This document shows positions 26,536 to 34,699 of a stretch of 64,000 nucleotides of DNA, piece after piece (position 1 is the stretch's first letter; each line of letters begins with the position of its first letter). Under the pieces are notes generated by a model. That model worked only from the letters and a program-made list of their open reading frames with translations. It had not been told where the DNA came from and did no database searches. The stretch lies in contig PAAG01000019.1 of assembly GCA_002698785.1 (NCBI GenBank), forward strand, positions 248,001 to 312,000, given 5' to 3'. The stretch comes from Verrucomicrobiales bacterium (lineage in GTDB: Bacteria > Verrucomicrobiota > Verrucomicrobiia > Verrucomicrobiales > DEV007). Made by a program: the position numbers and the translations under genes.

Positions 26536-28707
26536 ATGTCTACCAGCACCCTAGAGGCCGATCCACTCAACCGAGTCGCATCCGCAGTTTCCAGCTCTTC
26601 GGAAGGAGGGGAAGACAGCGCATTTGCTGCGGGTTTTGGTGGATTGATGTCTTTGGAGGGAACCGCCGTACAATTTGGGCTGCTCCCGGTAAAGCTTCCC
26701 AGGGAAACCTGCTCGGTAGAAGCTGAAAATGCTCTTCGTCGCCTGGGCCGCTTCCCGAAAACGGATACCCCCTGGCTCCCTGTTTCGACTCTCGGGCCGT
26801 TCATTATTTTCGCTCACCATTCCCCAAAGTCGTCCGACATGTGGGGCGTGCCTTCCTGTTTCTGCGTACGCGTTGCCATCTCGAAAGAACAGTATGAAAA
26901 GATTCGCAAGGATCTGGTAATGCGCCTTTCCAACGTGCCTTTGCCGCGTGAGAACCCGCTGGAAAATTTGAGCGTTCCTGACATGCCTCCTGGCGATCTG
27001 GAATTCGCCTTCAAATGGCTGTTGGACAACTACCCTTTTTCCGAGACTCAGAAGGAGCGAATCTCGATGCTCTACGCCGAACTTGTCGACAAGTCAGGAT
27101 ATGTCGACCGCGAAGGCTACAATAGCTTCCTTCCCTCCCTCGGTGTTGCTCTCGAGTATTTATCGAGAGGACCATCCCTTCTCTGTTTCAATCCAGAGGA
27201 TGCACCCAGCCAGGAGATGTTTCCCAGCCCTCTTCTGGAGAAGCATCAGGTATACCCGCTCTATGCAGGAGATCACAAAGTGTATCTTCTTTCTGCTGCG
27301 GAGAGCAACTACGGTTTTGAAGACGAATGGCTGTCCCACGGGAACGATCCTGTCGATTTCACTCCTGTGCTTGCGGATGCGTCCGCAATCAGAAACCTGA
27401 TCAGCCGAACAAGCTCAAAAGTTGCTGCATCAGCGGGAATTGAAGTCAACAAGTCGACACTCAGCCTTTCTGATACCGGCAATCTGGTGGAAATCGTTCC
27501 CGAGGACATGGCCGCGATTAATCCACAGAACCTCAACCACTCTGCGGAAGAACTCGTGCACTGGGTGCTCTACACCGCTATCACAAGCCGAGCCTCCGAC
27601 CTTCACCTCGAGAAGTTCTATAACGTTGCGAGATTCCGCGGACGAATCGACGGAAAGTTGCGAACGCTGTTCACCGCTCCCGAGGAAATGATGCCGCGTT
27701 TCATCGCGCTGCTTAAGAACTATTCGAATATGGCCCAATCCCGCCAGGAAGCGCTGGATGGTCGTTTCGGAATGTCGATCGGCCAGCGCCGGATCGATGT
27801 CAGGGTAGCTGCGGTGCCTTGTCGAAATGAGATGCAAAAGATCATTATGCGTTTCCTCGACAAGCAGGACGGGCTGAAGAAACTCGCCGATCTGAATTTC
27901 TCCAAACGCCAAACCGGTATCATCAAGCGAGTGATGAGTCGAGATCAGGGCCTCGTCCTGATCACCGGTCCCACTGGTTCCGGTAAAACAACTACGCTCT
28001 ACGCTTTGATCAACAGCGTGAACGAAGAAGGGGTCAACATTCACACAATCGAAGACCCCATCGAGTACGAAATCGAGGGCATCAACCAGACCCAGACTGA
28101 CCCTACCCACAACCTCACATTCGCCAATGGACTCCGGGCTCTTTTGCGATCTGATCCGGATGTGATTCTGATTGGTGAGTGTCGAGACGAAGAGACGGCA
28201 AATTCCGCAATCAATGCCTCTCTCACAGGTCACCTCGTTCTGACCACCTTGCACGCCAACGACTCTCTACGGGCGATTTCGAGACTTCTCTCCATGGGAG
28301 TCGAACCCCACCTGGTCTCGGACTCTCTTGCCATGTCACAGGCCCAGCGACTGGTTCGCCGCCTGTGTAATTATTGCAAACGCCCGGTCGAGCCCACCCC
28401 ACAAATTCAGGAAATCTTCAAACGCCAAGGAGTGCTTCCAGACAAGGGGACCAAATACATTTATCTGTCGACCGGATGCACCGAGTGCTCCGGGACCGGT
28501 TACTCGGGCCGAGTCGCACTGATGGAAATGGCTGAGATGAATCCTGAGATCGCCGATTTGATCGAACGGCAGGCGACACAGACCGAATTGAAGAAGTCCG
28601 CCTTCAAAACCGGATTCCAAAGCCTTTACCAAGAAGGTCTTGCCCACGTTCTAGCCGGGAATACCACACTCGATGAGATTAAGAAAGTAAGTTATACAGC
28701 CTTCTAA
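26536..28707 (+). CDS. pilB: Type IV pilus extension ATPase (PilB/GspE)
   Basis: PilB powers pilus polymerisation. The 723-residue protein has Walker A GPTGSGKTTT (Lys484), the Asp box IHTIEDPIEYEIEGINQ, Walker B VILIGECRDEE and the His box TGHLVLTTLHAND. A zinc ribbon with two Cys-x-x-Cys pairs (LCNYCKRP and GCTECSGTGYSGR) distinguishes extension ATPases from PilT. The first ~330 residues do not show an MshEN-type domain I recognise and start with a Ser/Glu-rich stretch. The pre-catalytic N2 domain (HWVLYTAITSRASDLHLEKF) is conserved. It ends the pilus operon. Confidence 0.94.
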   Translation: MSTSTLEADPLNRVASAVSSSSEGGEDSAFAAGFGGLMSLEGTAVQFGLLPVKLPRETCSVEAENALRRLGRFPKTDTPWLPVSTLGPFIIFAHHSPKSSDMWGVPSCFCVRVAISKEQYEKIRKDLVMRLSNVPLPRENPLENLSVPDMPPGDLEFAFKWLLDNYPFSETQKERISMLYAELVDKSGYVDREGYNSFLPSLGVALEYLSRGPSLLCFNPEDAPSQEMFPSPLLEKHQVYPLYAGDHKVYLLSAAESNYGFEDEWLSHGNDPVDFTPVLADASAIRNLISRTSSKVAASAGIEVNKSTLSLSDTGNLVEIVPEDMAAINPQNLNHSAEELVHWVLYTAITSRASDLHLEKFYNVARFRGRIDGKLRTLFTAPEEMMPRFIALLKNYSNMAQSRQEALDGRFGMSIGQRRIDVRVAAVPCRNEMQKIIMRFLDKQDGLKKLADLNFSKRQTGIIKRVMSRDQGLVLITGPTGSGKTTTLYALINSVNEEGVNIHTIEDPIEYEIEGINQTQTDPTHNLTFANGLRALLRSDPDVILIGECRDEETANSAINASLTGHLVLTTLHANDSLRAISRLLSMGVEPHLVSDSLAMSQAQRLVRRLCNYCKRPVEPTPQIQEIFKRQGVLPDKGTKYIYLSTGCTECSGTGYSGRVALMEMAEMNPEIADLIERQATQTELKKSAFKTGFQSLYQEGLAHVLAGNTTLDEIKKVSYTAF

Positions 28708-28713
28708 AAATTA

Positions 28714-28742
28714 TTGTATTTATTTTTATTTTAACATATACT
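28714..28742 (+). promoter_or_regulatory. Predicted promoter of the response regulator gene
   Basis: TTGTAT (28714-28719) and TATACT (28737-28742) are separated by 17 bases within a very AT-rich 58-base gap. The -10 matches at five of six positions and the -35 at three. The leader to the ATG at 28766 would be about 17 bases. This could make the regulator independently expressed although it follows pilB. Confidence 0.4.
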
Positions 28743-28765
28743 ATACACACCTACGCCGTACAAGA

Positions 28766-29194
28766 ATGAATGCCGCAGAAACAGTCACAGAAAATTCGTC
28801 CACAACAGCATCAGCTGTCTACAGAGTGTTGATCGTGGATGACGAACAGCCAATGCAGCTCCTCGCTTCGACCATCGTAGAGAAGTTGGGCTACGATTCT
28901 GCAACCGCCGCCAGCGGTGAAGAGGCTGTGCAGGCATATCGCAAAGCCGCCGAAGAAAATCAGCCTTTCTCCGCAGTTGTGATGGACCTCGCTCTCCCCG
29001 GAGGTATTTCCGGTCTCGAAGCCACTATCGCAATCAAGCAGATCGACAGTTCAGCTCGGGTGATTGTCAGCAGCGGGTATCTGGAACAGAATGCCCGAAG
29101 TGCCGCTCTGGAGCATGGGTTTGCAGGGATTCTCCCAAAGCCCTACACAGCAGATCGTCTGGCTTCTGAGTTGAGATACGTGCTTTCTCGCTAA
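28766..29194 (+). CDS. Single-domain response regulator (CheY-like receiver)
   Basis: The 142-residue protein is a receiver domain with no output domain. The acidic pocket is in VLIVDDEQPM, the phospho-acceptor is Asp74 in VVMDLALPGG, and the conserved Thr/Ser and Lys are in VIVSSGYLEQ and ILPKPYTADRL. CheY-like proteins next to pilus genes often act on motor ATPases or in phosphorelays (PilG/PilH type). The hybrid kinase encoded convergently just downstream is a natural partner candidate, but that is inference from proximity. Confidence 0.92.
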   Translation: MNAAETVTENSSTTASAVYRVLIVDDEQPMQLLASTIVEKLGYDSATAASGEEAVQAYRKAAEENQPFSAVVMDLALPGGISGLEATIAIKQIDSSARVIVSSGYLEQNARSAALEHGFAGILPKPYTADRLASELRYVLSR

Positions 29195-29202
29195 GACTTT
29201 TC

Positions 29203-29224
29203 AGTTGCTCAGAGAAGAGCAACT
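29203..29224. terminator. Hairpin after the response regulator gene
   Basis: AGTTGCTC and GAGCAACT form an 8-base-pair stem with a 6-base loop, starting 9 bases past the regulator stop. It has no T run, so it may act as an RNA-stabilising or accessory hairpin ahead of the stronger terminator at 29253. Confidence 0.5.
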
Positions 29225-29252
29225 CAATCGGTCAACTCCGCTTTTCCAAAAT

Positions 29253-29286
29253 AGAGTTCGGTTCGTACGGGGCCGAACTCTTTTTT
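29253..29286 (+). terminator. Rho-independent terminator of the pilus/regulator unit
   Basis: AGAGTTCGG and CCGAACTCT form a 9-base-pair stem with an 11-base loop, followed directly by TTTTTT. It is oriented to end the rightward transcript from the pilus cluster before the convergent sensor kinase gene. Confidence 0.85.
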
Positions 29287-29344
29287 CGTTCTTATTCTGG
29301 CAAGGATATCGACCCCTGCCTTGTTAGATCAGATATGAGTTAGC

Positions 29345-31006
29345 TCAACTGGATAGGGCCAGTGGATCTTGAGCTGCCGGAAGATCGAGGTCCTGTAACG
29401 CCTGCTCAACAAGCTCTTCAAGTTCGAACGGCTTTTCCATTACCGCTACATTCTCCAAGCCACGGAACCGATTGATTCGCGAGGAACTGGAATCGCCCGT
29501 GATCAGGATGAACCGTTTGATATTCATGTGAGCGAGCTGATGGAACATTTCGATTCCATCGATTCCCGGGAGATGAAAGTCGCTGATCACCAGATCAAAT
29601 TCATTTCCTTCTGCAAAGGCGAGGCCTTCTTCCGCCGAACCCGCAATTTTGAGCGTTCTTGCCAAAGGGGTAAATAGTCGTTTCAGCATCCAGCGAATGG
29701 GAGCTTCATCGTCCACAATCAAAACTCTCGGATGAATATTCCCTCTGGGGCTGCGGCTTTGTTGGATCACTGTGGCGCTGCCTTCGCCTGTCTCGGCAGC
29801 ATCTGACTGCTGGCAGAGGGGCACGCTCAACGTGAATTGACATCCTTCACCGACTTTGCTCTCGCAAACAAGATCGCCACCGTGAAAGTGGGCAATATCC
29901 TTCGATATAGAAAGTCCCAGTCCAGTCCCCTTACCCGTCTCCTTGGTGGTGAAAAAGGGTTCGAAAATCTTTGCCTGAGTCCTTTCGTCGATTCCAGGAC
30001 CGTTGTCCCGGATGTGAATGTGGCAATGAGTTTCCGTGGTCTTGAGCGATACAGAAACCTCTCCTCCTGTGACACCAGCTTCCTGAATCGCCTGCTCGGC
30101 ATTTGTCAGCAAGTTCAACAGGATCTGCTGAATCTGAGTGCTGTTCATCCGACACAACACGTCCTCTTCTGGTAAATTGGACTTCAGAGATACGGAGGAA
30201 AGCCGGATCACGGGAGATACAAGATCCAGAGACTCACGAACGACCTTATTCATGCTTGCCGTTGCGAGATCTTCAGGACGTCTCACCCGTGCAAAAGAGA
30301 GCAGTTGCTTCACGAGATCGCCTGCGCGCTTTGCTTGCTGGCGAATCACTTCCATCGACCTGTCCACTTCGGTATTTCCTGTGGAACCCGAGAAGAGCTC
30401 AGCGCACCCCAAGATGGAGGCGAGAGGATTATTCACCTCGTGGGCAATGCCGGCTACGAGATGCCCCATGGTAGAAAGCTTTTCCGCCTCGGCCAGAGAA
30501 GCAGTCAGGTTTCTCTCCCGCTCAGTCTGTAGTCGAAATTCGATAGCAGATGCCACCATCTCGGCAAGCAGCTCCATTCGGAGGATCGTCGTCCGATTAT
30601 AGTGACCTACCTTGTCGGAATCCAAATTGATGATCCCCCAGACGCGGCCGTCGACTTTTACAGGAATGGCCAGCTCACTTACCACAGTTTCCAACACGGG
30701 GACGTAATGCACATCTGTCCGCACGTCGTCGCTGGAATAGGTCTCACCGCTTTCGGCTACGTAACCGGTAATCCCCTTGCCTACCCCCAATTGGAGATCT
30801 GCTCGCTCTGGGGTCCACACTTTGCCCGCTGTGGCTACGATTTTCAGCTTTCTCGTATTCCAATCGACTCTCACAAAAGATCCGTGATGGCTATTGGACG
30901 ATTGCACCGCGCATCGAAGGATTTCGTTCGCGACCTCAACGAATGAAGCTCGAGAATGAATCCTTCGGAGAATCAGGCAAGCACGGCGCAAAAATTCTTC
31001 GTCCAT
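29345..31006 (-). CDS. Cytoplasmic hybrid sensor kinase: GAF - HisKA - HATPase - receiver
   Basis: The 553-residue protein has no membrane segment. A GAF domain covers about residues 20-160 (GKGITGYVAESGE, LAIPVKVDGRVWGIINLD). A dimerisation/phosphotransfer domain carries the phospho-accepting His189 in VAGIAHEVNNPLAS. The ATPase domain has the N box (ILLNLLTNAEQAI) and G boxes (IRDNGPGID, KGTGLGLSIS). The C-terminal receiver at about 425-540 has DLVISDFHLPGIDG and a conserved Lys in VMEKPFE. It presumably senses a small ligand or redox cue in the cytoplasm. It is convergent with the single-domain regulator and the pilus operon, with which it may form a phosphorelay. Confidence 0.93.
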   Translation of the reverse strand: MDEEFLRRACLILRRIHSRASFVEVANEILRCAVQSSNSHHGSFVRVDWNTRKLKIVATAGKVWTPERADLQLGVGKGITGYVAESGETYSSDDVRTDVHYVPVLETVVSELAIPVKVDGRVWGIINLDSDKVGHYNRTTILRMELLAEMVASAIEFRLQTERERNLTASLAEAEKLSTMGHLVAGIAHEVNNPLASILGCAELFSGSTGNTEVDRSMEVIRQQAKRAGDLVKQLLSFARVRRPEDLATASMNKVVRESLDLVSPVIRLSSVSLKSNLPEEDVLCRMNSTQIQQILLNLLTNAEQAIQEAGVTGGEVSVSLKTTETHCHIHIRDNGPGIDERTQAKIFEPFFTTKETGKGTGLGLSISKDIAHFHGGDLVCESKVGEGCQFTLSVPLCQQSDAAETGEGSATVIQQSRSPRGNIHPRVLIVDDEAPIRWMLKRLFTPLARTLKIAGSAEEGLAFAEGNEFDLVISDFHLPGIDGIEMFHQLAHMNIKRFILITGDSSSSRINRFRGLENVAVMEKPFELEELVEQALQDLDLPAAQDPLALSS

Positions 31007-31316
31007 TTACTAAGAAAAGAGAAATATATCCAAATAATCCATATTTTCTATAATTAAAATTACATCAAGGGGACGTCTTTTGACAATTTGTTCGCCATTC
31101 GTTGCCGTGGCTTCCGGCTTTTCAGGGGCTCACGCTGAGCTATCGGGCGGATGGCGACCACCAAAGTAGTTGACACTGAACTATCTACAGCCGGAATCAC
31201 AGAAATATGCAGAGCCAATCCTTCCAGAAAAGCTCTAAAAGACCAAATATGCCTCCCTCGAAGAATTAATCATTTTCTTTTCGAGCGATGCACCGGAGAA
31301 AGAGATCGGAAGCGTT
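31007..31316. other. 310-base region without a recognisable gene
   Basis: This gap separates the start of the sensor kinase from the end of the dehydrogenase, both on the minus strand. The part next to the kinase (31010-31070) is AT-rich and probably carries its promoter. Minus-strand sequence there includes TTGATG followed by AT-rich DNA, but no convincing -10 at standard spacing. The rest shows no coding pattern, repeat or clear terminator; an open frame at 31151-31426 has no family features. Confidence 0.5.
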
Positions 31317-32459
31317 TTATTCGCATTCCACCGAGTGGGTCAACTCTCCCCCGCGTTTGCCCTCAGCAAATTCCTCGGCATTCGAAAGCGTCGTCTCCGC
31401 GATATTGGACAAAGCCTCACGGGTGAGAAAAGCCTGATGTGAAGTGATCACAACGTTGTTGAACGTAATGAGCCTCGCCAGAACGTCATCGGTGAGAGGC
31501 CGGTCAGATACATCGTTGAAGAATATTCCCGCTTCTTCCTCATACACATCCAAACCCGCAGATCCAATTTTCTCCGTCTTTAGCCCTTCGATCAAAGCTC
31601 GTGTATCAATGAGACCTCCGCGGCTCGTATTAATCAGCATCGCACCTGTTTTCATCTGCTCGATAACCTCTTTATTGATCATGTGATGCGTATCCGGAAA
31701 CAACGGAGCATGAAGGGTCAGGATATCGCACTGCGGCCACATGTCCTCCAAAGCGACGTAGGTCACCCCTTCCCGTTGTTCCAACTCCTCGCTCGGGTAT
31801 TTGTCGTAGGCAAGAACACGACAACCAAACCCTAACAGTATATCGACAACACATTGCCCGATCTTTCCCGTTCCAATCACACCTACGGTTTTGCCCCGCA
31901 TATCGAAGCCTGTCAGCCCCTCCAGAACAAATGAGCCCGCTCGGTTTCGGATGTATGCCTGGTGCAAGTGCCGGTTGAGCATGAGCATGAGAGCAACCGT
32001 GTGCTCAGCAACCGCGTAGGGGGAATAGGCAGGGACCCTGACGACCTCGATCCCACATCTCGAACACGCCTCGAGATCGACATTGTTAAAGCCTGCACAA
32101 CGAAGCGCGATCAGTCTCACTCCAATGTGGGCAAGTTCTTCCACAATCTCTGCATCGCAAATATCGTTCACGAAGATACAGATTGCCTGGTATCCCTCAG
32201 CGAGATGCACTGTGTCTCGATTCAAAGAGGGCGAAAGAGGGCGAATCGCAAACCGCTCCCGGTTTGCCTCGTTGAAAGATCGAATATCGTAAGTTTTCGA
32301 ACTGAATATCGCGATCTTAAGCCGCCCTTTTTTGTCTCGACCAAAAGCCGAACCGGCCGATTCAATCTCCGATGCGATGCGGTTGTAGATTCGCTCATTG
32401 ATTCCCTCTGCCTCTTGCAACCGTTTCAGCAAATCTTGCTTTCTTTCTGAATCGTCCAT
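31317..32459 (-). CDS. D-isomer 2-hydroxyacid dehydrogenase (D-lactate dehydrogenase type)
   Basis: This 380-residue enzyme reduces a 2-keto acid, probably pyruvate, to the D-hydroxyacid with NADH. The NAD motif is VGVIGTGKIGQCVV. The catalytic residues fall in INTSRGGLIDT (Arg-adjacent segment), AGLDVYEEEAG (Glu) and ITSHQAFLTREAL (His). The LIALRCAGFNNVDLEA segment is the substrate-binding loop typical of LdhA-type enzymes. An extra N-terminal region of about 50 charged residues precedes the catalytic domain. The longer frame to 32558 starts at a TTG, so I prefer the ATG at 32459. Confidence 0.9.
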   Translation of the reverse strand: MDDSERKQDLLKRLQEAEGINERIYNRIASEIESAGSAFGRDKKGRLKIAIFSSKTYDIRSFNEANRERFAIRPLSPSLNRDTVHLAEGYQAICIFVNDICDAEIVEELAHIGVRLIALRCAGFNNVDLEACSRCGIEVVRVPAYSPYAVAEHTVALMLMLNRHLHQAYIRNRAGSFVLEGLTGFDMRGKTVGVIGTGKIGQCVVDILLGFGCRVLAYDKYPSEELEQREGVTYVALEDMWPQCDILTLHAPLFPDTHHMINKEVIEQMKTGAMLINTSRGGLIDTRALIEGLKTEKIGSAGLDVYEEEAGIFFNDVSDRPLTDDVLARLITFNNVVITSHQAFLTREALSNIAETTLSNAEEFAEGKRGGELTHSVECE

Positions 32460-32566
32460 AGATAGAGATGGAACGGTTCTGCTAAAAGCCAAAGCAAAAA
32501 GATGGAAACAGTCCGGGTTACTCTTGGATGCCTTGCGAACAGCGGTAACCGAGAACAAGGTTGTCC

Positions 32567-33100
32567 ATGCACAGGCTTTTCGTTCTACTGCTTTTTACTA
32601 TCCTGTATCCGCTCAGTAATGCTCGCGCGGCACTTCCCCCGCTATCTGAAGAAGAACTCGCTAAGCAGGCAGAAGTCATAATAACCGGTCGAGTAAGCGA
32701 AGCTCACACAACCATTAAGCGTAGAAGCAGCACTTCCATTTATGCCGTGGAACTTTCTGTAACTGTAGAGTCTGTTGAAAAAGGCCAGGAGCAGGTATCG
32801 GCTGATGACATGCTGACAATTCACTGTTGGACTATTCGTACAAGTAAGATGGCAGGCCCTTCCGGTCATGGACCAATTCCGGGAGAAGGCTCTGGATTTC
32901 GCATGTGGCTGCGTCAGGATGGAGACGGACTTTGGGAACCCCTCGAACCAAATGGAATCGAGCTCCTTACACCAAAAAAACCAATCTCTTTCGGAGTAGT
33001 GGAAAAGCGGAGAATTCGAAATGCTCTGATCGTCTCCGTACCCGTTTTAGCGGGCATCATCGCAGTTCTCTTCGTTCGATTCGGACGCCAGAAATCGTAA
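32567..33100 (+). CDS. Secreted or membrane-anchored protein of unknown function
   Basis: The 177-residue product has a signal peptide (MHRLFVLLLFTILYPLSNARA). A beta-rich middle follows (EVIITGRVSEAHTTIKR, YAVELSVTVESVEKGQEQ) that resembles small OB-like extracytoplasmic domains, then a C-terminal helix (ALIVSVPVLAGIIAVLFVRF) with a basic tail. It is therefore probably anchored in the membrane by its C-terminus with its domain outside. I do not recognise a family. It is divergent from the dehydrogenase, so the two share a short promoter region of about 107 bases. Confidence 0.7.
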   Translation: MHRLFVLLLFTILYPLSNARAALPPLSEEELAKQAEVIITGRVSEAHTTIKRRSSTSIYAVELSVTVESVEKGQEQVSADDMLTIHCWTIRTSKMAGPSGHGPIPGEGSGFRMWLRQDGDGLWEPLEPNGIELLTPKKPISFGVVEKRRIRNALIVSVPVLAGIIAVLFVRFGRQKS

Positions 33101-33177
33101 CCCGTTTCCGCAAAAACTCTCCATTTTCTCGAACGTATTCTTGCAGCAGATATCGCTTCATGCTATAATTTTCATAA

Positions 33178-33864
33178 ATGGTGATCCCCTCTCCCATTTT
33201 CCGGAATTTCTTACTTCTCCTCACAACTATTCTTATTTCTTCTGCGGCTAACTCTTGGGCTCAGGAAATTGAATCGGGTGAAGTGGAGACGAAAATCTCT
33301 ATCAATCCGGTGATTGAAAGCGCCCTGCGACGGATGCCGGGTCCAGGTGTCCGGTCTCAGGAATCTCATCTAATAGCCACCGTTGTGGACTCCGATCCCG
33401 ACGATTTCAGTGACCAGATGGTTCCGGCAGCTGAAGTCATTACTGAACCACGCAAAGAGGAAGTCGAAGAAGCACCCGACATTGAAGAAGTCGATCCAGT
33501 AGAGGATGAAATGAAGCAGTTCGCAGCGCGCGATGCTTACCTGAAGAGAATCTTCCTGAACAAGAATGGGCAATGGTTCACTCGATACAATCGGGGAATC
33601 ATCCATATCCCCTACCAGCTCAGTGGTTTCCAACTGATCGGGCCAGACAGCGCTACCCTATCGGAAGAGGATGTCGCCAATGGAATTGAAAAAAGAACGG
33701 ATTACCTTTTCCTCATTCATTCATTTCGGACATTCAGCAAGAGTGCTGGCTGGAGCGCCTGGACCCCTGGTAATCCTCCGAAACTAACCGGGATGACGAT
33801 GGTCCGCCAGAACGGAGAGTGGAAAGTCGAAGATTCCGATGAGTTGATGTATTCGGTGAAATAA
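33178..33864 (+). CDS. Secreted protein of unknown function
   Basis: The 228-residue product has a signal peptide (MVIPSPIFRNFLLLLTTILI, cleavage near SWAQE). An acidic central part (EEVEEAPDIEEVDPVEDE) precedes a more structured C-terminal half (WFTRYNRGIIHIPYQLSGF, TDYLFLIHSFRTFSKSAG). No family is recognised. It follows the previous secreted protein on the same strand, separated by about 77 bases, and may be co-expressed with it. Confidence 0.65.
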   Translation: MVIPSPIFRNFLLLLTTILISSAANSWAQEIESGEVETKISINPVIESALRRMPGPGVRSQESHLIATVVDSDPDDFSDQMVPAAEVITEPRKEEVEEAPDIEEVDPVEDEMKQFAARDAYLKRIFLNKNGQWFTRYNRGIIHIPYQLSGFQLIGPDSATLSEEDVANGIEKRTDYLFLIHSFRTFSKSAGWSAWTPGNPPKLTGMTMVRQNGEWKVEDSDELMYSVK

Positions 33865-33888
33865 CTGGTTTCAGAGAAACTACACGGA

Positions 33889-34122
33889 TCAATCCTCAAA
33901 TTCCGAGAGCGCTTCTACCAGCGCGTTAGCATGAGCTATTGCCTGCCTTGCCACAACCTCGGAGGAAGCATCAGATCCTGAAGCAAGGATTCCACAGAGA
34001 GCTTGCGACGCAAAATACTCACGCTTTGTGAGACCATTGTAATTATCAGCACCCTCATTGATGATGTTCCTCGGGCTAGCCGGAAAGGCGACGAAGTTCC
34101 CGACATTTTTTACAATTTCCAT
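33889..34122 (-). CDS. Small protein of a phage/mobile-associated family (GLTKREYFA motif)
   Basis: The 77-residue protein contains NYNGLTKREYFASQALCGIL followed by a helical C-terminus ending in AIAHANALVEAL. I recognise this layout (GLTKREYFAAxAxQG..., then a helix with AxxxADxLIxxL) from many short hypothetical proteins of phages and bacterial genomes. Its function is not known. Here it stands alone, with no other phage genes nearby, so it may be a relic or a stand-alone small gene. Base composition looks like its neighbours. Confidence 0.6.
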   Translation of the reverse strand: MEIVKNVGNFVAFPASPRNIINEGADNYNGLTKREYFASQALCGILASGSDASSEVVARQAIAHANALVEALSEFED

Positions 34123-34185
34123 AATGGAAATAATAATTAATTTCCTCCGATCATGCCAGAAAAATCCACCAGGCTGACAAATGAG

Positions 34186-34527
34186 CTATTGAACCAGTTT
34201 CCCCCAAACTCGCAACGCCAGGCAGGCGAGCGCGAAGATCAGTTGGTGGATAGTGTAGGCATTCCGCCCGAGTGACAGCGTGACGACCACTGCGTATCCA
34301 AAAAACGAATACACAAGCGCATCCCGAAATTCGACTTCAAAATATAGCAGAAGGATCAAGGCGACCAACCAGAGCGCCTTCGCGTAGTAGGCCCACTTGG
34401 CGACCTTCATTGGGTCATCGTTCTCCCCTCGATATTTTTTGAAAATGTCCGTCTCCTTCTTTACCCAGATCCGATATTCGAGATGGAGGTGAACCAGGAG
34501 AATGACAATGATGATTGCCTCGATCAT
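34186..34527 (-). CDS. Small integral membrane protein, unknown function
   Basis: The 113-residue product has an N-terminal helix (EAIIIVILLVHLHLEYRIWV), a charged cytoplasmic loop (KKETDIFKKYRGENDDP), and then about three more hydrophobic segments (ALWLVALILLLYFEV, FFGYAVVVTLSLG, LIFALACLALRVWG). No family is recognised. It follows the GLTKREYFA protein gene on the minus strand at 63 bases, with no sign of functional linkage. Confidence 0.6.
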   Translation of the reverse strand: MIEAIIIVILLVHLHLEYRIWVKKETDIFKKYRGENDDPMKVAKWAYYAKALWLVALILLLYFEVEFRDALVYSFFGYAVVVTLSLGRNAYTIHQLIFALACLALRVWGKLVQ

Positions 34528-34699
34528 TTGAAAGAATATAACCGCGCGCGACTCGATTCCCAGCTACGAAAGGTGGCCAACTGAATTGTAAAGGTAATGG
34601 CATTTCCGGGGCAACCAGATCTTATCTCCCGACTGATTTCCTCTTTACCCCGCCTAGTCTATTCCCCTAACCTGCTCACCAGATACCATTTTCTGAAGC

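Noticed and set aside
14695-28707. Prepilin peptidase (PilD) expected in the cluster
   Set aside because: No frame with the aspartic peptidase motifs or the multi-helix topology was found; it must be encoded elsewhere.
14695-29194. Interpreting the cluster as a type II secretion system rather than a type IV pilus
   Set aside because: A PilT retraction ATPase and several small pilins are present, and no full GspL/GspM/GspC set is recognised; the label pilus-like is safer, although a secretion role is not excluded.
31151-31426. 91-residue plus-strand frame in the gap before the dehydrogenase
   Set aside because: It overlaps the 3' end of the dehydrogenase, has no signal peptide or family motif, and its composition is arbitrary.
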